From contig JABDMN010000201.1 in the NCBI GenBank assembly GCA_013001485.1, forward strand, positions 1 to 12,313: a DNA stretch of 12,313 nucleotides. The letters run 5' to 3'. Origin of the DNA: Acidimicrobiia bacterium (lineage in GTDB: Bacteria; Actinomycetota; Acidimicrobiia; Spongiisociales; UBA5794). The translations under genes were made by a program, and so were the position numbers. Below, piece after piece: positions 1 to 5,032 of this stretch. The notes beneath the pieces were generated by a model that was given only the letters and a program-made list of their open reading frames with translations, did not search any database and had not been told where the DNA came from. Every line of letters starts with the position of its first letter. The first letter of the stretch is position 1.

Positions 1-1079
1 TGCGCGCCGCGATCGGAGCCGTTGAGGACCCCGAGATCCACCGCACCCTCGAGGATCTCAACATGCTCCGTGAGCTCGAGGTCGACGCCGATGGCGCCGT
101 GCGTGCTCTGGTGGCGCTCACGATTCCCGGCTGTCCTTTGAAGGACACACTCACTGCAGACGTCACTGCCGCTGCCAATACGGTTGACGGCGTTTCCAGC
201 GTCTCGGTCGAGTTCACCACAATGACCGACCAGGAACGATCCCAGCTCGTTCAGGACGTCCGGGGAACACCGACCCGGGCGATCACCATCGGCAAACCGG
301 GTACCAAGACCCGTGTGATCGCGGTCTCATCGGGCAAGGGTGGTGTCGGCAAGTCGTCCGTCACGGCCAACCTCGGTGTGGCGCTGGCCGGCATGGGCAG
401 GAGCGTCGGCATCATCGACGCCGACGTCTGGGGTTTCTCGATTCCGAAAATGCTTGGAGTCGACCGCCAGCCCACTGTGATCGACGAGACGTTGCTTGCT
501 CCTGAGATCCACGGCGTTCGCGTGATGTCCATGGACTACTTCGTCAAGCCGGACCAGGCGGTCATCTGGCGCGGCCCGATGCTCCACAAGGCGCTCGAGC
601 AGTTCCTCGCCGACGTTCACTGGGACGATCCCGACTATCTGCTCATCGACATGCCCCCGGGCACCGGAGACATCGCGATTTCGATGTCGCAGTTCTTGCC
701 GCGGGCACAGGCCATCGTCGTGACCACTCCTCAGGTGACCGCTCAGCGCGTTGCCAAGCGAGCCGGTCTGATGGCTCGGAAGGTGAACCAGGAGATCATG
801 GGAGTCGTCGAGAACATGTCCTGGTTCACCGGTGACGACGGCAAGCGGTATCCCATCTTCGGAGAAGGGGGAGGCAGGCTTCTTGCTGAGGACCTCGAGG
901 TGCCGTTGCTCGGTCAGATTCCTCTCGTGCCCGCCCTTCGCGAAGGGGCCGATCGGGGTCAGCCGGTCACGGTGGCCGACCCCGGGGGGGAGGCAGCGAA
1001 AGCCTTCCAGACGTTGGCCGAGCTGGTCGAAGCCAGCAAGCCTCGGATCCGCACCCACCCCGAGCTCGTGATCTCGTAG
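1..1079 (+). CDS. mrp: Mrp/ApbC-family Fe-S cluster carrier ATPase (5' end missing)
   Basis: P-loop ATPase of the Mrp/NBP35 family, cytoplasmic proteins thought to carry Fe-S clusters to apo-proteins. The frame is open from base 3 and already reads as the N-terminal MIP18/DUF59 domain (AIGAVEDPEIHRTLEDLNM), so the ATG at 63 is an internal methionine and the true start lies upstream of the window. The DUF59 domain includes the conserved PGCP segment near 130-140. The ATPase domain follows with the deviant Walker A motif GKGGVGKS (about 333-356), the switch-like DADVWG and the Walker B-like LLIDMPPGTGD. The C-terminal segment after VVENMSWF has no CxxC, where many Mrp proteins carry a cluster-binding CPxC; here it reads TGDDGKRY. 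I recall this substitution as common in actinobacterial Mrp. The TAG stop overlaps the proposed -10 box of the next gene. The family call is secure; the client proteins are unknown. Confidence 0.95.
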   Translation, partial: RAAIGAVEDPEIHRTLEDLNMLRELEVDADGAVRALVALTIPGCPLKDTLTADVTAAANTVDGVSSVSVEFTTMTDQERSQLVQDVRGTPTRAITIGKPGTKTRVIAVSSGKGGVGKSSVTANLGVALAGMGRSVGIIDADVWGFSIPKMLGVDRQPTVIDETLLAPEIHGVRVMSMDYFVKPDQAVIWRGPMLHKALEQFLADVHWDDPDYLLIDMPPGTGDIAISMSQFLPRAQAIVVTTPQVTAQRVAKRAGLMARKVNQEIMGVVENMSWFTGDDGKRYPIFGEGGGRLLAEDLEVPLLGQIPLVPALREGADRGQPVTVADPGGEAAKAFQTLAELVEASKPRIRTHPELVIS

Positions 1080-1082
1080 CCT
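1077..1082 (+). promoter_or_regulatory. Candidate -10 box (TAGCCT) for a leaderless DUF3107 transcript
   Basis: TAGCCT fits TANNNT and ends 6 nt before the ATG at 1089, which would place the transcription start on the start codon. It contains the TAG stop of mrp. No Shine-Dalgarno sequence precedes the ATG, and I see no clear -35 box. Inference from spacing only. Confidence 0.4.
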
Positions 1083-1088
1083 GGTCTC

Positions 1089-1319
1089 ATGGCGAAAACA
1101 CGAATCCGTATTGGCATCACGTCCGCTCGCGAGCTCGAAATCGAGATCGAGGACGCGGGGGAATTCATAAAGAGCATGGAGGCTGGCCGCACAGACGGTT
1201 CGATCGTCTGGGTCGAAGACTTCAAAGGCCACCGCCACGGCATTGTCGCCGATCGGGTGGCCTTCATCGAAGTCCAGTCTGAAGATGACGGGAGTGGGGT
1301 TGGTTTCACCGCCGACTGA
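1089..1319 (+). CDS. DUF3107 family small protein
   Basis: Small 76-residue cytoplasmic protein. Its layout, an N-terminal strand IRIGITSARELEIEI, a short helical middle, VWVEDFKGHRHGIVADRVAFIEV and a variable tail, matches the DUF3107 family of short actinobacterial proteins, such as mycobacterial Rv3208A (TB9.4) as I remember it. The biochemical function of this family is unknown. There is no signal peptide, membrane segment or metal-binding motif. The gene starts 9 nt after the mrp stop on the same strand, so read-through from mrp is possible, but a TANNNT box at 1077-1082 suggests its own leaderless transcript. It converges on the whiB-like gene with a small hairpin at its stop codon. The family assignment is by eye from pattern and length and is fairly secure; nothing can be said about its role. 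Confidence 0.78.
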   Translation: MAKTRIRIGITSARELEIEIEDAGEFIKSMEAGRTDGSIVWVEDFKGHRHGIVADRVAFIEVQSEDDGSGVGFTAD

Positions 1320-1326
1320 CGGCGGT
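1308..1326. terminator. Small hairpin between the convergent DUF3107 and whiB1 genes
   Basis: ACCGCCG (1308-1314) and CGGCGGT (1320-1326) form a perfect 7-bp GC-rich stem with a 5-nt loop spanning the DUF3107 stop codon, 7 nt from the whiB stop. It could end transcription in both directions. There is no run of T on either strand, so it is not a textbook intrinsic terminator. Confidence 0.4.
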
Positions 1327-1333
1327 TGATTCC

Positions 1334-1606
1334 TCAGCCGGCGAGGCGGGCCTTGCGACGCTCTGCCAGCCAGCGCTTGCGCAGGCGACGGCGCTCGTCC
1401 TCGGCATGGCCGCCCCACACACCCGACTCCTGGTTCGATTCGAACGCATAGAGCAGGCATTCCTCTTGCACAGAGCAGGTGGAGCAGATGGCTTGGGCCT
1501 TGGTGATCTGGTTCACGGCAGGGCCCGTCGTTCCGGTCGGGAAGAAGATCTCCGGATCGGAGTCCCGACAGGCAGACAGATCGCGCCAGTCCTTTACGGT
1601 CAACAT
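1334..1606 (-). CDS. whiB1: WhiB-family [4Fe-4S] transcription factor, WhiB1/WblE-like
   Basis: Ninety-residue redox- and NO-sensing type regulator unique to Actinobacteria. Four cysteines, C13, C41, C44 and C50, have the family spacing (Cx27CxxCx5C) and would bind a [4Fe-4S] cluster. The G[VI]WGG turn is GVWGG at residues 62-66, followed by a basic C-terminal tail (ERRRLRKRW, then RRKAR) for DNA binding. The N-terminal DWRDLSACRDSDPEIFFPTG and the GPAxxQI segment resemble mycobacterial WhiB1 and Streptomyces WblE more than WhiB2/WhiD, as I recall those sequences. The frame stays open far upstream, but family length and a GAGAGA ribosome site at 1613-1618, 6 nt before ATG, fix the start at 1606. 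A CRP-type operator lies about 60 nt upstream. WhiB1 acts with the primary sigma factor and is essential in mycobacteria; the role here is inferred. Confidence 0.95.
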   Translation of the reverse strand: MLTVKDWRDLSACRDSDPEIFFPTGTTGPAVNQITKAQAICSTCSVQEECLLYAFESNQESGVWGGHAEDERRRLRKRWLAERRKARLAG

Positions 1607-1629
1607 GGTGTATCTCTCAGTGGTTTCAG

Positions 1630-1657
1630 GGAATAACGGACAATGATTCCTTGTGAA
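1630..1657 (-). promoter_or_regulatory. Candidate whiB1 promoter (-35 TTCACA, -10 TATTCC)
   Basis: Read on the minus strand, TTCACA (plus 1652-1657) matches the -35 consensus TTGACA at five of six positions. It is followed after 16 nt by TATTCC (plus 1630-1635). The start of transcription would fall near 1623, giving a short leader of about 17 nt that includes the GAGAGA ribosome site. The -35 box is itself an extra half-site of the adjacent CRP-type operator. Inference: the -10 match is modest. Confidence 0.4.
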
Positions 1658-1676
1658 TGTGAATACATTCACAAGG
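1649..1676. promoter_or_regulatory. CRP-type operator within a 12-bp perfect inverted repeat
   Basis: The core TGTGAATACATTCACA (1658-1673) is an exact TGTGA-N6-TCACA site, the consensus of CRP/FNR-family cAMP receptor proteins. An additional TGTGAA half-site precedes it directly (1652-1657). As a result the 28-bp block also forms a perfect 12-bp inverted repeat (1649-1660 with 1665-1676) around a GAAT spacer. It lies in the AT-richer divergent region between whiB1 (minus) and yqeY (plus), with its core centred near -42 relative to the whiB1 start site proposed here. In M. tuberculosis, CRP (Rv3676) is known to control whiB1. That binding occurs here is inference. Confidence 0.72.
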
Positions 1677-1741
1677 TGACGGCGGAACTGTACGCGTATG
1701 GCCGGGGCTACGCAACGAGTTTTTCCGAGGTCGCGAAGAAC

Positions 1742-1747
1742 TACCCT
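1742..1747 (+). promoter_or_regulatory. Candidate -10 box (TACCCT) for leaderless yqeY
   Basis: TACCCT (TANNNT) ends 7 nt before the ATG at 1755. No Shine-Dalgarno sequence is present. A T-rich stretch at 1720-1724 lies at roughly the -35 distance. Confidence 0.4.
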
Positions 1748-1754
1748 CCGGCTC

Positions 1755-2210
1755 ATGAGCATCGAATCCGAGCTCCGCGAAGAGCTCACTACAGCCATGA
1801 AGGCAAAGGACCGCCAGCGCCTGGACGTCATCCGTTCGGTGCAGTCAGAAGTGTCGGCGGCCAAGACCGCTCCCGGCTTCTCCGGTGACGTCGACGACGA
1901 GCTGTTCCTCAAGGTCATCGGCACGTACGTGAAGCGTGTGGGGAAGGCTCGGGATGAGTACGCCGAGATGGGCGAGGTGGCCGAAACCCGCCTTGCCCAG
2001 GCCGATTTCGAGTTGGCGTACTTGCAGCGCTGGCTCCCCAAGACCCTCGGTGAGGATGAGACCAAGGCTCTCGTGGAGTCGACGATCGCCGAGCTCGGTG
2101 TCGATGATGCCAAGCAGGCGGGTCGGGTGATCGGAACGGTCATGAAATCCGGCGCCGAACTGGACGGGGGTCTCGTCAACCGCCTGGTGCGAGAAGCACT
2201 GGGGGAATGA
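1755..2210 (+). CDS. yqeY: GatB/YqeY domain-containing protein
   Basis: 151-residue cytoplasmic protein of the YqeY family, which shares its all-helical fold with the C-terminal tail of the amidotransferase subunit GatB and is proposed to contact tRNA. Family marks are the opening ELREELTTAMKAKD, then RLDVIRSVQSEV, the central helix around EYAEMGEVAE, the segment LQRWLPKTL, and the C-terminal GRVIGTVMK with GGLVNRLVREAL. The frame also contains an ATG at 1698, but homology begins at 1755, where a TANNNT box sits 7 nt upstream. The stop codon overlaps the ATG of the ligase gene (ATGA), so the two are translationally coupled. YqeY is more often seen near rpsU or dnaG in other bacteria, so pairing with a DNA ligase is of note. 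No amidotransferase catalytic domain is present; the exact function is unknown. Confidence 0.93.
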   Translation: MSIESELREELTTAMKAKDRQRLDVIRSVQSEVSAAKTAPGFSGDVDDELFLKVIGTYVKRVGKARDEYAEMGEVAETRLAQADFELAYLQRWLPKTLGEDETKALVESTIAELGVDDAKQAGRVIGTVMKSGAELDGGLVNRLVREALGE

Positions 2211-3202
2211 CCGGCGCCGTCCCTACGTACCAGCCGATGCTGGCCACGCCGTGGCCCAGCCCGTTCGAGGACCCGGACTGGCGCTTCGAGATCAAGTGGG
2301 ACGGTGTGCGTGCTCTGGTCTACGTCGACGGTGACGACGTGAAGGTGATGTCTCGCCGTGGCAACGATGCGACCAGTCGCTATCCGGAGCTGGCAGGGAT
2401 CCGGCTCCCTGGCCCAGCCGTCCTCGACGGTGAGATCGTCGCCCTCGATGCCGGCGGCCGACCATCTTTCGAGCTGCTGCAAGCGCGGATGAACCTCCAC
2501 GGCCACGATCGGATCGCCGCCGCCGTCGGCCAGGTGCCCGTATCGCTCGTGGTCTACGACCTGCTTCACCTCGATGAACCGCTGATCGACTTGCCGTGGA
2601 CCGAGCGGCGAGCCCGGCTGGAGAACCTCGACCTGCCAGCACCGTGCGCGCCATCGGAGGTGGTCGCTGACTCCGGGCCCTTGTGGGAGTTCGTGCAGTC
2701 ACGCGATCTCGAAGGCATCGTCGCCAAGCGTGCGGCGTCGCTCTATCGGTCAGGAGCTCGGTCCCCGGACTGGCGCAAAGTTGCCAACTGGAAGCACGTC
2801 AAGGCTGTCGTGGGCGGGTACCTGCCGGGGGAGGGTGGCCGCTCCGATTCGTTCGCCTCACTGGTGGTCGGTCTCCACACCGACGCCGGCCTGCGGTGGG
2901 TTGGTCAGGTGGGGACGGGGTTCGACGAGCGATCGCTGCAGCTGATCCGTGCAGCACTCGACGAGATGGCCGTCGATCGATCCCCGTTCATCCCGGACGA
3001 ACTCCCACCGGGGGCCGTCTGGGTTGCCCCTCAGCTCGTCGCTGCGATCCGCTACAAGGAGGTCACCTCGGCCGGCAGGCTGCGGGCTCCAACGTTCAAA
3101 GGGTTCACGGGTGATCTGCCCGCTGACGTGCGATGGGAGACCGAATTCGAGCGCGTCGAAGACACACCGATGGTGGAAGACCCACCCCCCTCGAGCGTGT
3201 GA
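2207..3202 (+). CDS. Stand-alone ATP-dependent DNA ligase (LigD ligase-domain type)
   Basis: 331-residue nick-sealing ligase, comparable to the ligase module of LigD or to mycobacterial LigC, without polymerase or nuclease domains. The adenylated lysine is K30 in motif I (EIKWDGVRA). Motif III is around LVVYDLLHLD (114-123) and motif IV is EGIVAKR (169-175). Motif V is around DWRKVANWKHVK (188-199), which is somewhat diverged from the usual KxK. From about 201 (VVGGYLPGEG) an OB-fold domain runs to the end and includes RYKEVTSAGRLRAPTFKG. It overlaps yqeY by 4 nt, with GGGGGA immediately before ATG. It faces a Ku gene 200 bp away, which suggests that it seals Ku-bridged double-strand breaks in NHEJ. 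Polymerase and nuclease functions would have to come from elsewhere. The enzyme class is secure; the NHEJ role is inferred from context. Confidence 0.93.
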   Translation: MTGAVPTYQPMLATPWPSPFEDPDWRFEIKWDGVRALVYVDGDDVKVMSRRGNDATSRYPELAGIRLPGPAVLDGEIVALDAGGRPSFELLQARMNLHGHDRIAAAVGQVPVSLVVYDLLHLDEPLIDLPWTERRARLENLDLPAPCAPSEVVADSGPLWEFVQSRDLEGIVAKRAASLYRSGARSPDWRKVANWKHVKAVVGGYLPGEGGRSDSFASLVVGLHTDAGLRWVGQVGTGFDERSLQLIRAALDEMAVDRSPFIPDELPPGAVWVAPQLVAAIRYKEVTSAGRLRAPTFKGFTGDLPADVRWETEFERVEDTPMVEDPPPSSV

Positions 3203-3207
3203 CGCTC
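3193..3207. terminator. Short hairpin spanning the convergent stop codons
   Basis: GAGCGT (3193-3198) and ACGCTC (3202-3207) form a perfect 6-bp stem with a 3-nt loop. It covers the ligase stop and touches the stop of the small minus-strand frame. A second perfect 7-bp hairpin follows (3227-3233 with 3238-3244, loop TCGG). Neither is followed by T-runs, so terminator function is uncertain. Confidence 0.3.
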
Positions 3208-3358
3208 AGCTCGCCAGATCGATGACGTCGTCCTCGGGGACGACCAGCGTGAACTGTGGCGCCGTGACCAGCTGCTCCTCCTGGCGGCGGATATCCGATA
3301 GGACCCCGACGGAAAGAGCCATGACTGACAAGGTTGCTAGTACGGCGACAATCTGCAT
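3206..3358 (-). CDS. Putative small single-span membrane protein (50 aa)
   Basis: A 50-codon frame on the Ku strand, starting 46 nt after the ku stop and ending 3 nt from the convergent ligase stop. Residues 1-21 (MQIVAVLATLSVMALSVGVL and on) would form one membrane helix. Then come a charged turn IRRQEEQ (23-29) and a 21-residue tail ending EDDVIDLAS. The hydrophobic-charged-acidic layout and mostly G/C third codon positions, especially in the second half, favour a real gene, and it fills the gap exactly. A GTG three codons upstream (at 3367) is an alternative start. Neither start has a clear Shine-Dalgarno site, so expression may depend on ku transcription. I do not recognise a family. It could be chance coding, since only 50 codons support it. 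Confidence 0.5.
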   Translation of the reverse strand: MQIVAVLATLSVMALSVGVLSDIRRQEEQLVTAPQFTLVVPEDDVIDLAS

Positions 3359-3404
3359 GATCAGCACGGGGAGGTTATCGGCGGTGGTCCCCGGAAACTG
3401 AAGC

Positions 3405-4187
3405 TCAGCCGGCTTTTTGCGCCTTTGTGGCCTCGACTGAGGCCTTCAGGGCTTCCATGAGGTCGACGACGCCCGTGGGCTGAGGCGCCTCGGGGGCCAC
3501 GATCTCCTGGCCGTCGACCTTGGCCTGGGCTGCGGCCTCAATGGCCTCTCTGCTCTCGTCGTTCCACTCCGACGGGTCGAAGCCCGTCGTGAGGTTGTCG
3601 ATGAGCATCTGGGCCATCTTCACCTCGTCGCCGGTCACCTCGACCTCCTCCTGGAGGGTTTCGAAGGCGGGCTCACGAATCTCGTCGGGCCAGTACATGG
3701 TTTCCATAACCAGTACGCCCTCGTCGGCGCGAAGGGTCACGAGGTATTCGCGTTCACGGATTGCCGCCTTGGCGAGGCCGACCATGGCGCCTTCCTCGAG
3801 AGCGGCGAGCAGGATCTTGTAGGCCTTGAGCCCGGTCTTTTCGGGAGCCAGGTAGTAGCTGGTGCGGTAGTAGATCGGGTCGATGTCAGAAGCCGGCACG
3901 AATTGTTTCACGTCGACGGTGCCCCCGGCCACGCCCTTCATGATGTCGCCAAGCTCACCTGACGAGAAGACGACGAAACGGCCCTTCTCGAACTCGTAGC
4001 CCTTCACGATGTTCTCGTACTGCACTTCGGTGCCGTCGGTTTCGGCGACTCGCTTGTACTTGATCGCCGAGTGATCGCTCTCGCGAAGCTGTTTGAACTT
4101 GGGCCGCTTGTCCTCGGTAGCGGCGAACAACCCGACCGGGATCGTGACGAGCCCGAACGTGATCGCACCTTTCCAAATCGGTCGCAT
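3405..4187 (-). CDS. ku: Ku, bacterial non-homologous end-joining protein
   Basis: 260-residue homodimeric DNA-end-binding protein of bacterial NHEJ; it rings broken ends and recruits a ligase. The N-terminus RPIWKGAITFGLVTIPVGLF followed by ATEDK is the diagnostic Ku opening. The beta-barrel core continues with AIKYKRV (41-47), YENIVKGYEFEKGRFVVF (57-74), FVPASDIDPIYY (96-107), YYLAPEK and LVMETMYWPDEIREP (159-173). The C-terminal arm (VDLMEALKASVEATKAQKAG) is short, ending just past the common core. The frame is open for 16 codons further upstream, but ATG at 4187 has a strong GGGAGG ribosome site 6 nt before it and begins the conserved domain. It converges on the ligase gene, with a small frame in between on its own strand. 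Function is confident by family. Confidence 0.97.
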   Translation of the reverse strand: MRPIWKGAITFGLVTIPVGLFAATEDKRPKFKQLRESDHSAIKYKRVAETDGTEVQYENIVKGYEFEKGRFVVFSSGELGDIMKGVAGGTVDVKQFVPASDIDPIYYRTSYYLAPEKTGLKAYKILLAALEEGAMVGLAKAAIREREYLVTLRADEGVLVMETMYWPDEIREPAFETLQEEVEVTGDEVKMAQMLIDNLTTGFDPSEWNDESREAIEAAAQAKVDGQEIVAPEAPQPTGVVDLMEALKASVEATKAQKAG

Positions 4188-4193
4188 CGAAAA

Positions 4194-4200
4194 CCCTCCC
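4194..4200 (-). promoter_or_regulatory. Strong ribosome-binding site deciding the ku start
   Basis: GGGAGGG on the minus strand, 6 nt before the ATG at 4187. It excludes the longer frame beginning at 4235. Confidence 0.75.
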
Positions 4201-4234
4201 GAGACCGCGAAAACCATTGTACGGCGGCGTCGCA

Positions 4235-4240
4235 TACGAT
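4235..4240 (+). promoter_or_regulatory. Candidate -10 box (TACGAT) for the leaderless CPBP gene
   Basis: TACGAT (TANNNT, four of six matches to TATAAT) ends 7 nt before the ATG at 4248, in the 60-bp divergent gap with ku. It overlaps an in-frame ATG at 4239, which argues that the second ATG is the real start. Confidence 0.4.
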
Positions 4241-4247
4241 GCGGGCG

Positions 4248-4976
4248 ATGGCGACGCTCACTGAGAATCGACCCGACTCACGCCGCATCGTCGTGGTCCT
4301 GACGACCGGCGTCCTGTTGCTGACGGTCTTCTATTACTTCGGTCGGCCGGCCTTCTACAACACCTCGGGGCTCCCGGACTGGTTTGAAGCCCGGATCGGG
4401 GGCCGCCTGGCCGAATACCCCGGTGTCCTGGCATATGCCTATTGGGGCGTGACGTCGATAGTGCTGCGGGTTCTGGTCCCGTTGGGAATCGTGGTGTGGG
4501 TGATCGGAGCGCGGCCCGCCGAATTCGGGTTTCGGATCCGCGGCGTCATGGTTCACGCCTGGCCGTACCTGGCCGCCTACGTCGCGATGGTGCCCGTGCT
4601 GCTGTGGGCCTCGTCTCTCGATACGTTCGAGTCGTACTACCCCTTCTATCGACAAGCAGCCGAGGGTGGGCTCGCCTTCTGGGTGTACGAGAGCGGGTAT
4701 GCGCTTCAATTTCTCGGCGTCGAAGCGTTCTTCCGCGGCTTCCTGCTGTTCGGCCTCGCCCCTGTCGTTGGCCGGTGGCCGGCCATTGCCGTGATGGTGG
4801 TGCCGTACACAATGATCCACTTCGGCAAACCGATGCCGGAAGCGTTTGCGGCCATCGTCGCCGGCTTCCTGCTCGGCTGGCTGGCGCTGCGATCGCGGTC
4901 GTTCGTCCCCGGAGTGTTTCTCCATGTTGCCGTTGCGGTCACGATGGATCTGCTCGTCATCTGGCGCATCTCGTGA
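4248..4976 (+). CDS. CPBP (ABI/CAAX-protease-like) family intramembrane protein
   Basis: About 242 residues with some seven hydrophobic segments (around 14-31, 58-88, 103-123, 143-157, 163-171, 176-190 and 199-215, then 219-239). The core carries the CPBP glutamic-protease signature in order: E159-AFF-R163-G (motif 1), MIH191FGK (motif 2) and LH226VAVAVTMD234 (motif 3). Motif 1 normally reads EExxxR; here the first Glu is Val158, although E159 and R163 remain. I recall related actinobacterial members with FFRG motifs and the same HFGKP and WLALR stretches. The family includes CAAX prenyl-type proteases and bacteriocin self-immunity proteins; activity and substrate here are unknown. An ATG at 4239, three codons earlier, is the alternative start; a TANNNT box 7 nt before 4248 favours the shorter form. 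It is divergent from ku. Confidence 0.85.
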   Translation: MATLTENRPDSRRIVVVLTTGVLLLTVFYYFGRPAFYNTSGLPDWFEARIGGRLAEYPGVLAYAYWGVTSIVLRVLVPLGIVVWVIGARPAEFGFRIRGVMVHAWPYLAAYVAMVPVLLWASSLDTFESYYPFYRQAAEGGLAFWVYESGYALQFLGVEAFFRGFLLFGLAPVVGRWPAIAVMVVPYTMIHFGKPMPEAFAAIVAGFLLGWLALRSRSFVPGVFLHVAVAVTMDLLVIWRIS

Positions 4977-5018
4977 CGGTCGGGTGGCCTGCGGCGTAGT
5001 GAACGGCAGGAGGACGAA

Positions 5019-5024
5019 TAGGGT
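5019..5024 (+). promoter_or_regulatory. Candidate -10 box (TAGGGT) for leaderless gene at 5033
   Basis: TAGGGT (TANNNT) ends 8 nt before GTG 5033. An AGGAGG at 5008-5013 is 19 nt from that GTG, too far to act as its ribosome site. Confidence 0.35.
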
Positions 5025-5032
5025 GGCGGCCT

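Noticed and set aside
63..65. ATG 63 as the start of mrp
   Set aside because: The codons before it already encode conserved DUF59 sequence, so the start is outside the window.
327..1460. Long minus-strand open frame (377 codons) opposite mrp and DUF3107
   Set aside because: It is the reverse-frame shadow of two recognisable genes, with low-complexity Arg/Gly/Val-rich composition and no family features.
1607..2569. Upstream extension of the whiB frame to a 411-residue protein
   Set aside because: It would cross the CRP operator and run antisense to yqeY and the ligase. The WhiB family length and the GAGAGA site fix the start at 1606.
2949..3401. Plus-strand frame of 150 codons running past the ligase stop
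   Set aside because: Its first part is a shadow of the ligase and its second part is antisense to the better-looking small membrane frame; the composition is Ser/Arg/Thr-rich without motifs.
5008..5013. AGGAGG as a Shine-Dalgarno site for the gene at 5033
   Set aside because: The 19-nt spacing is too long, and the nearer GTG at 5023 is in another frame.
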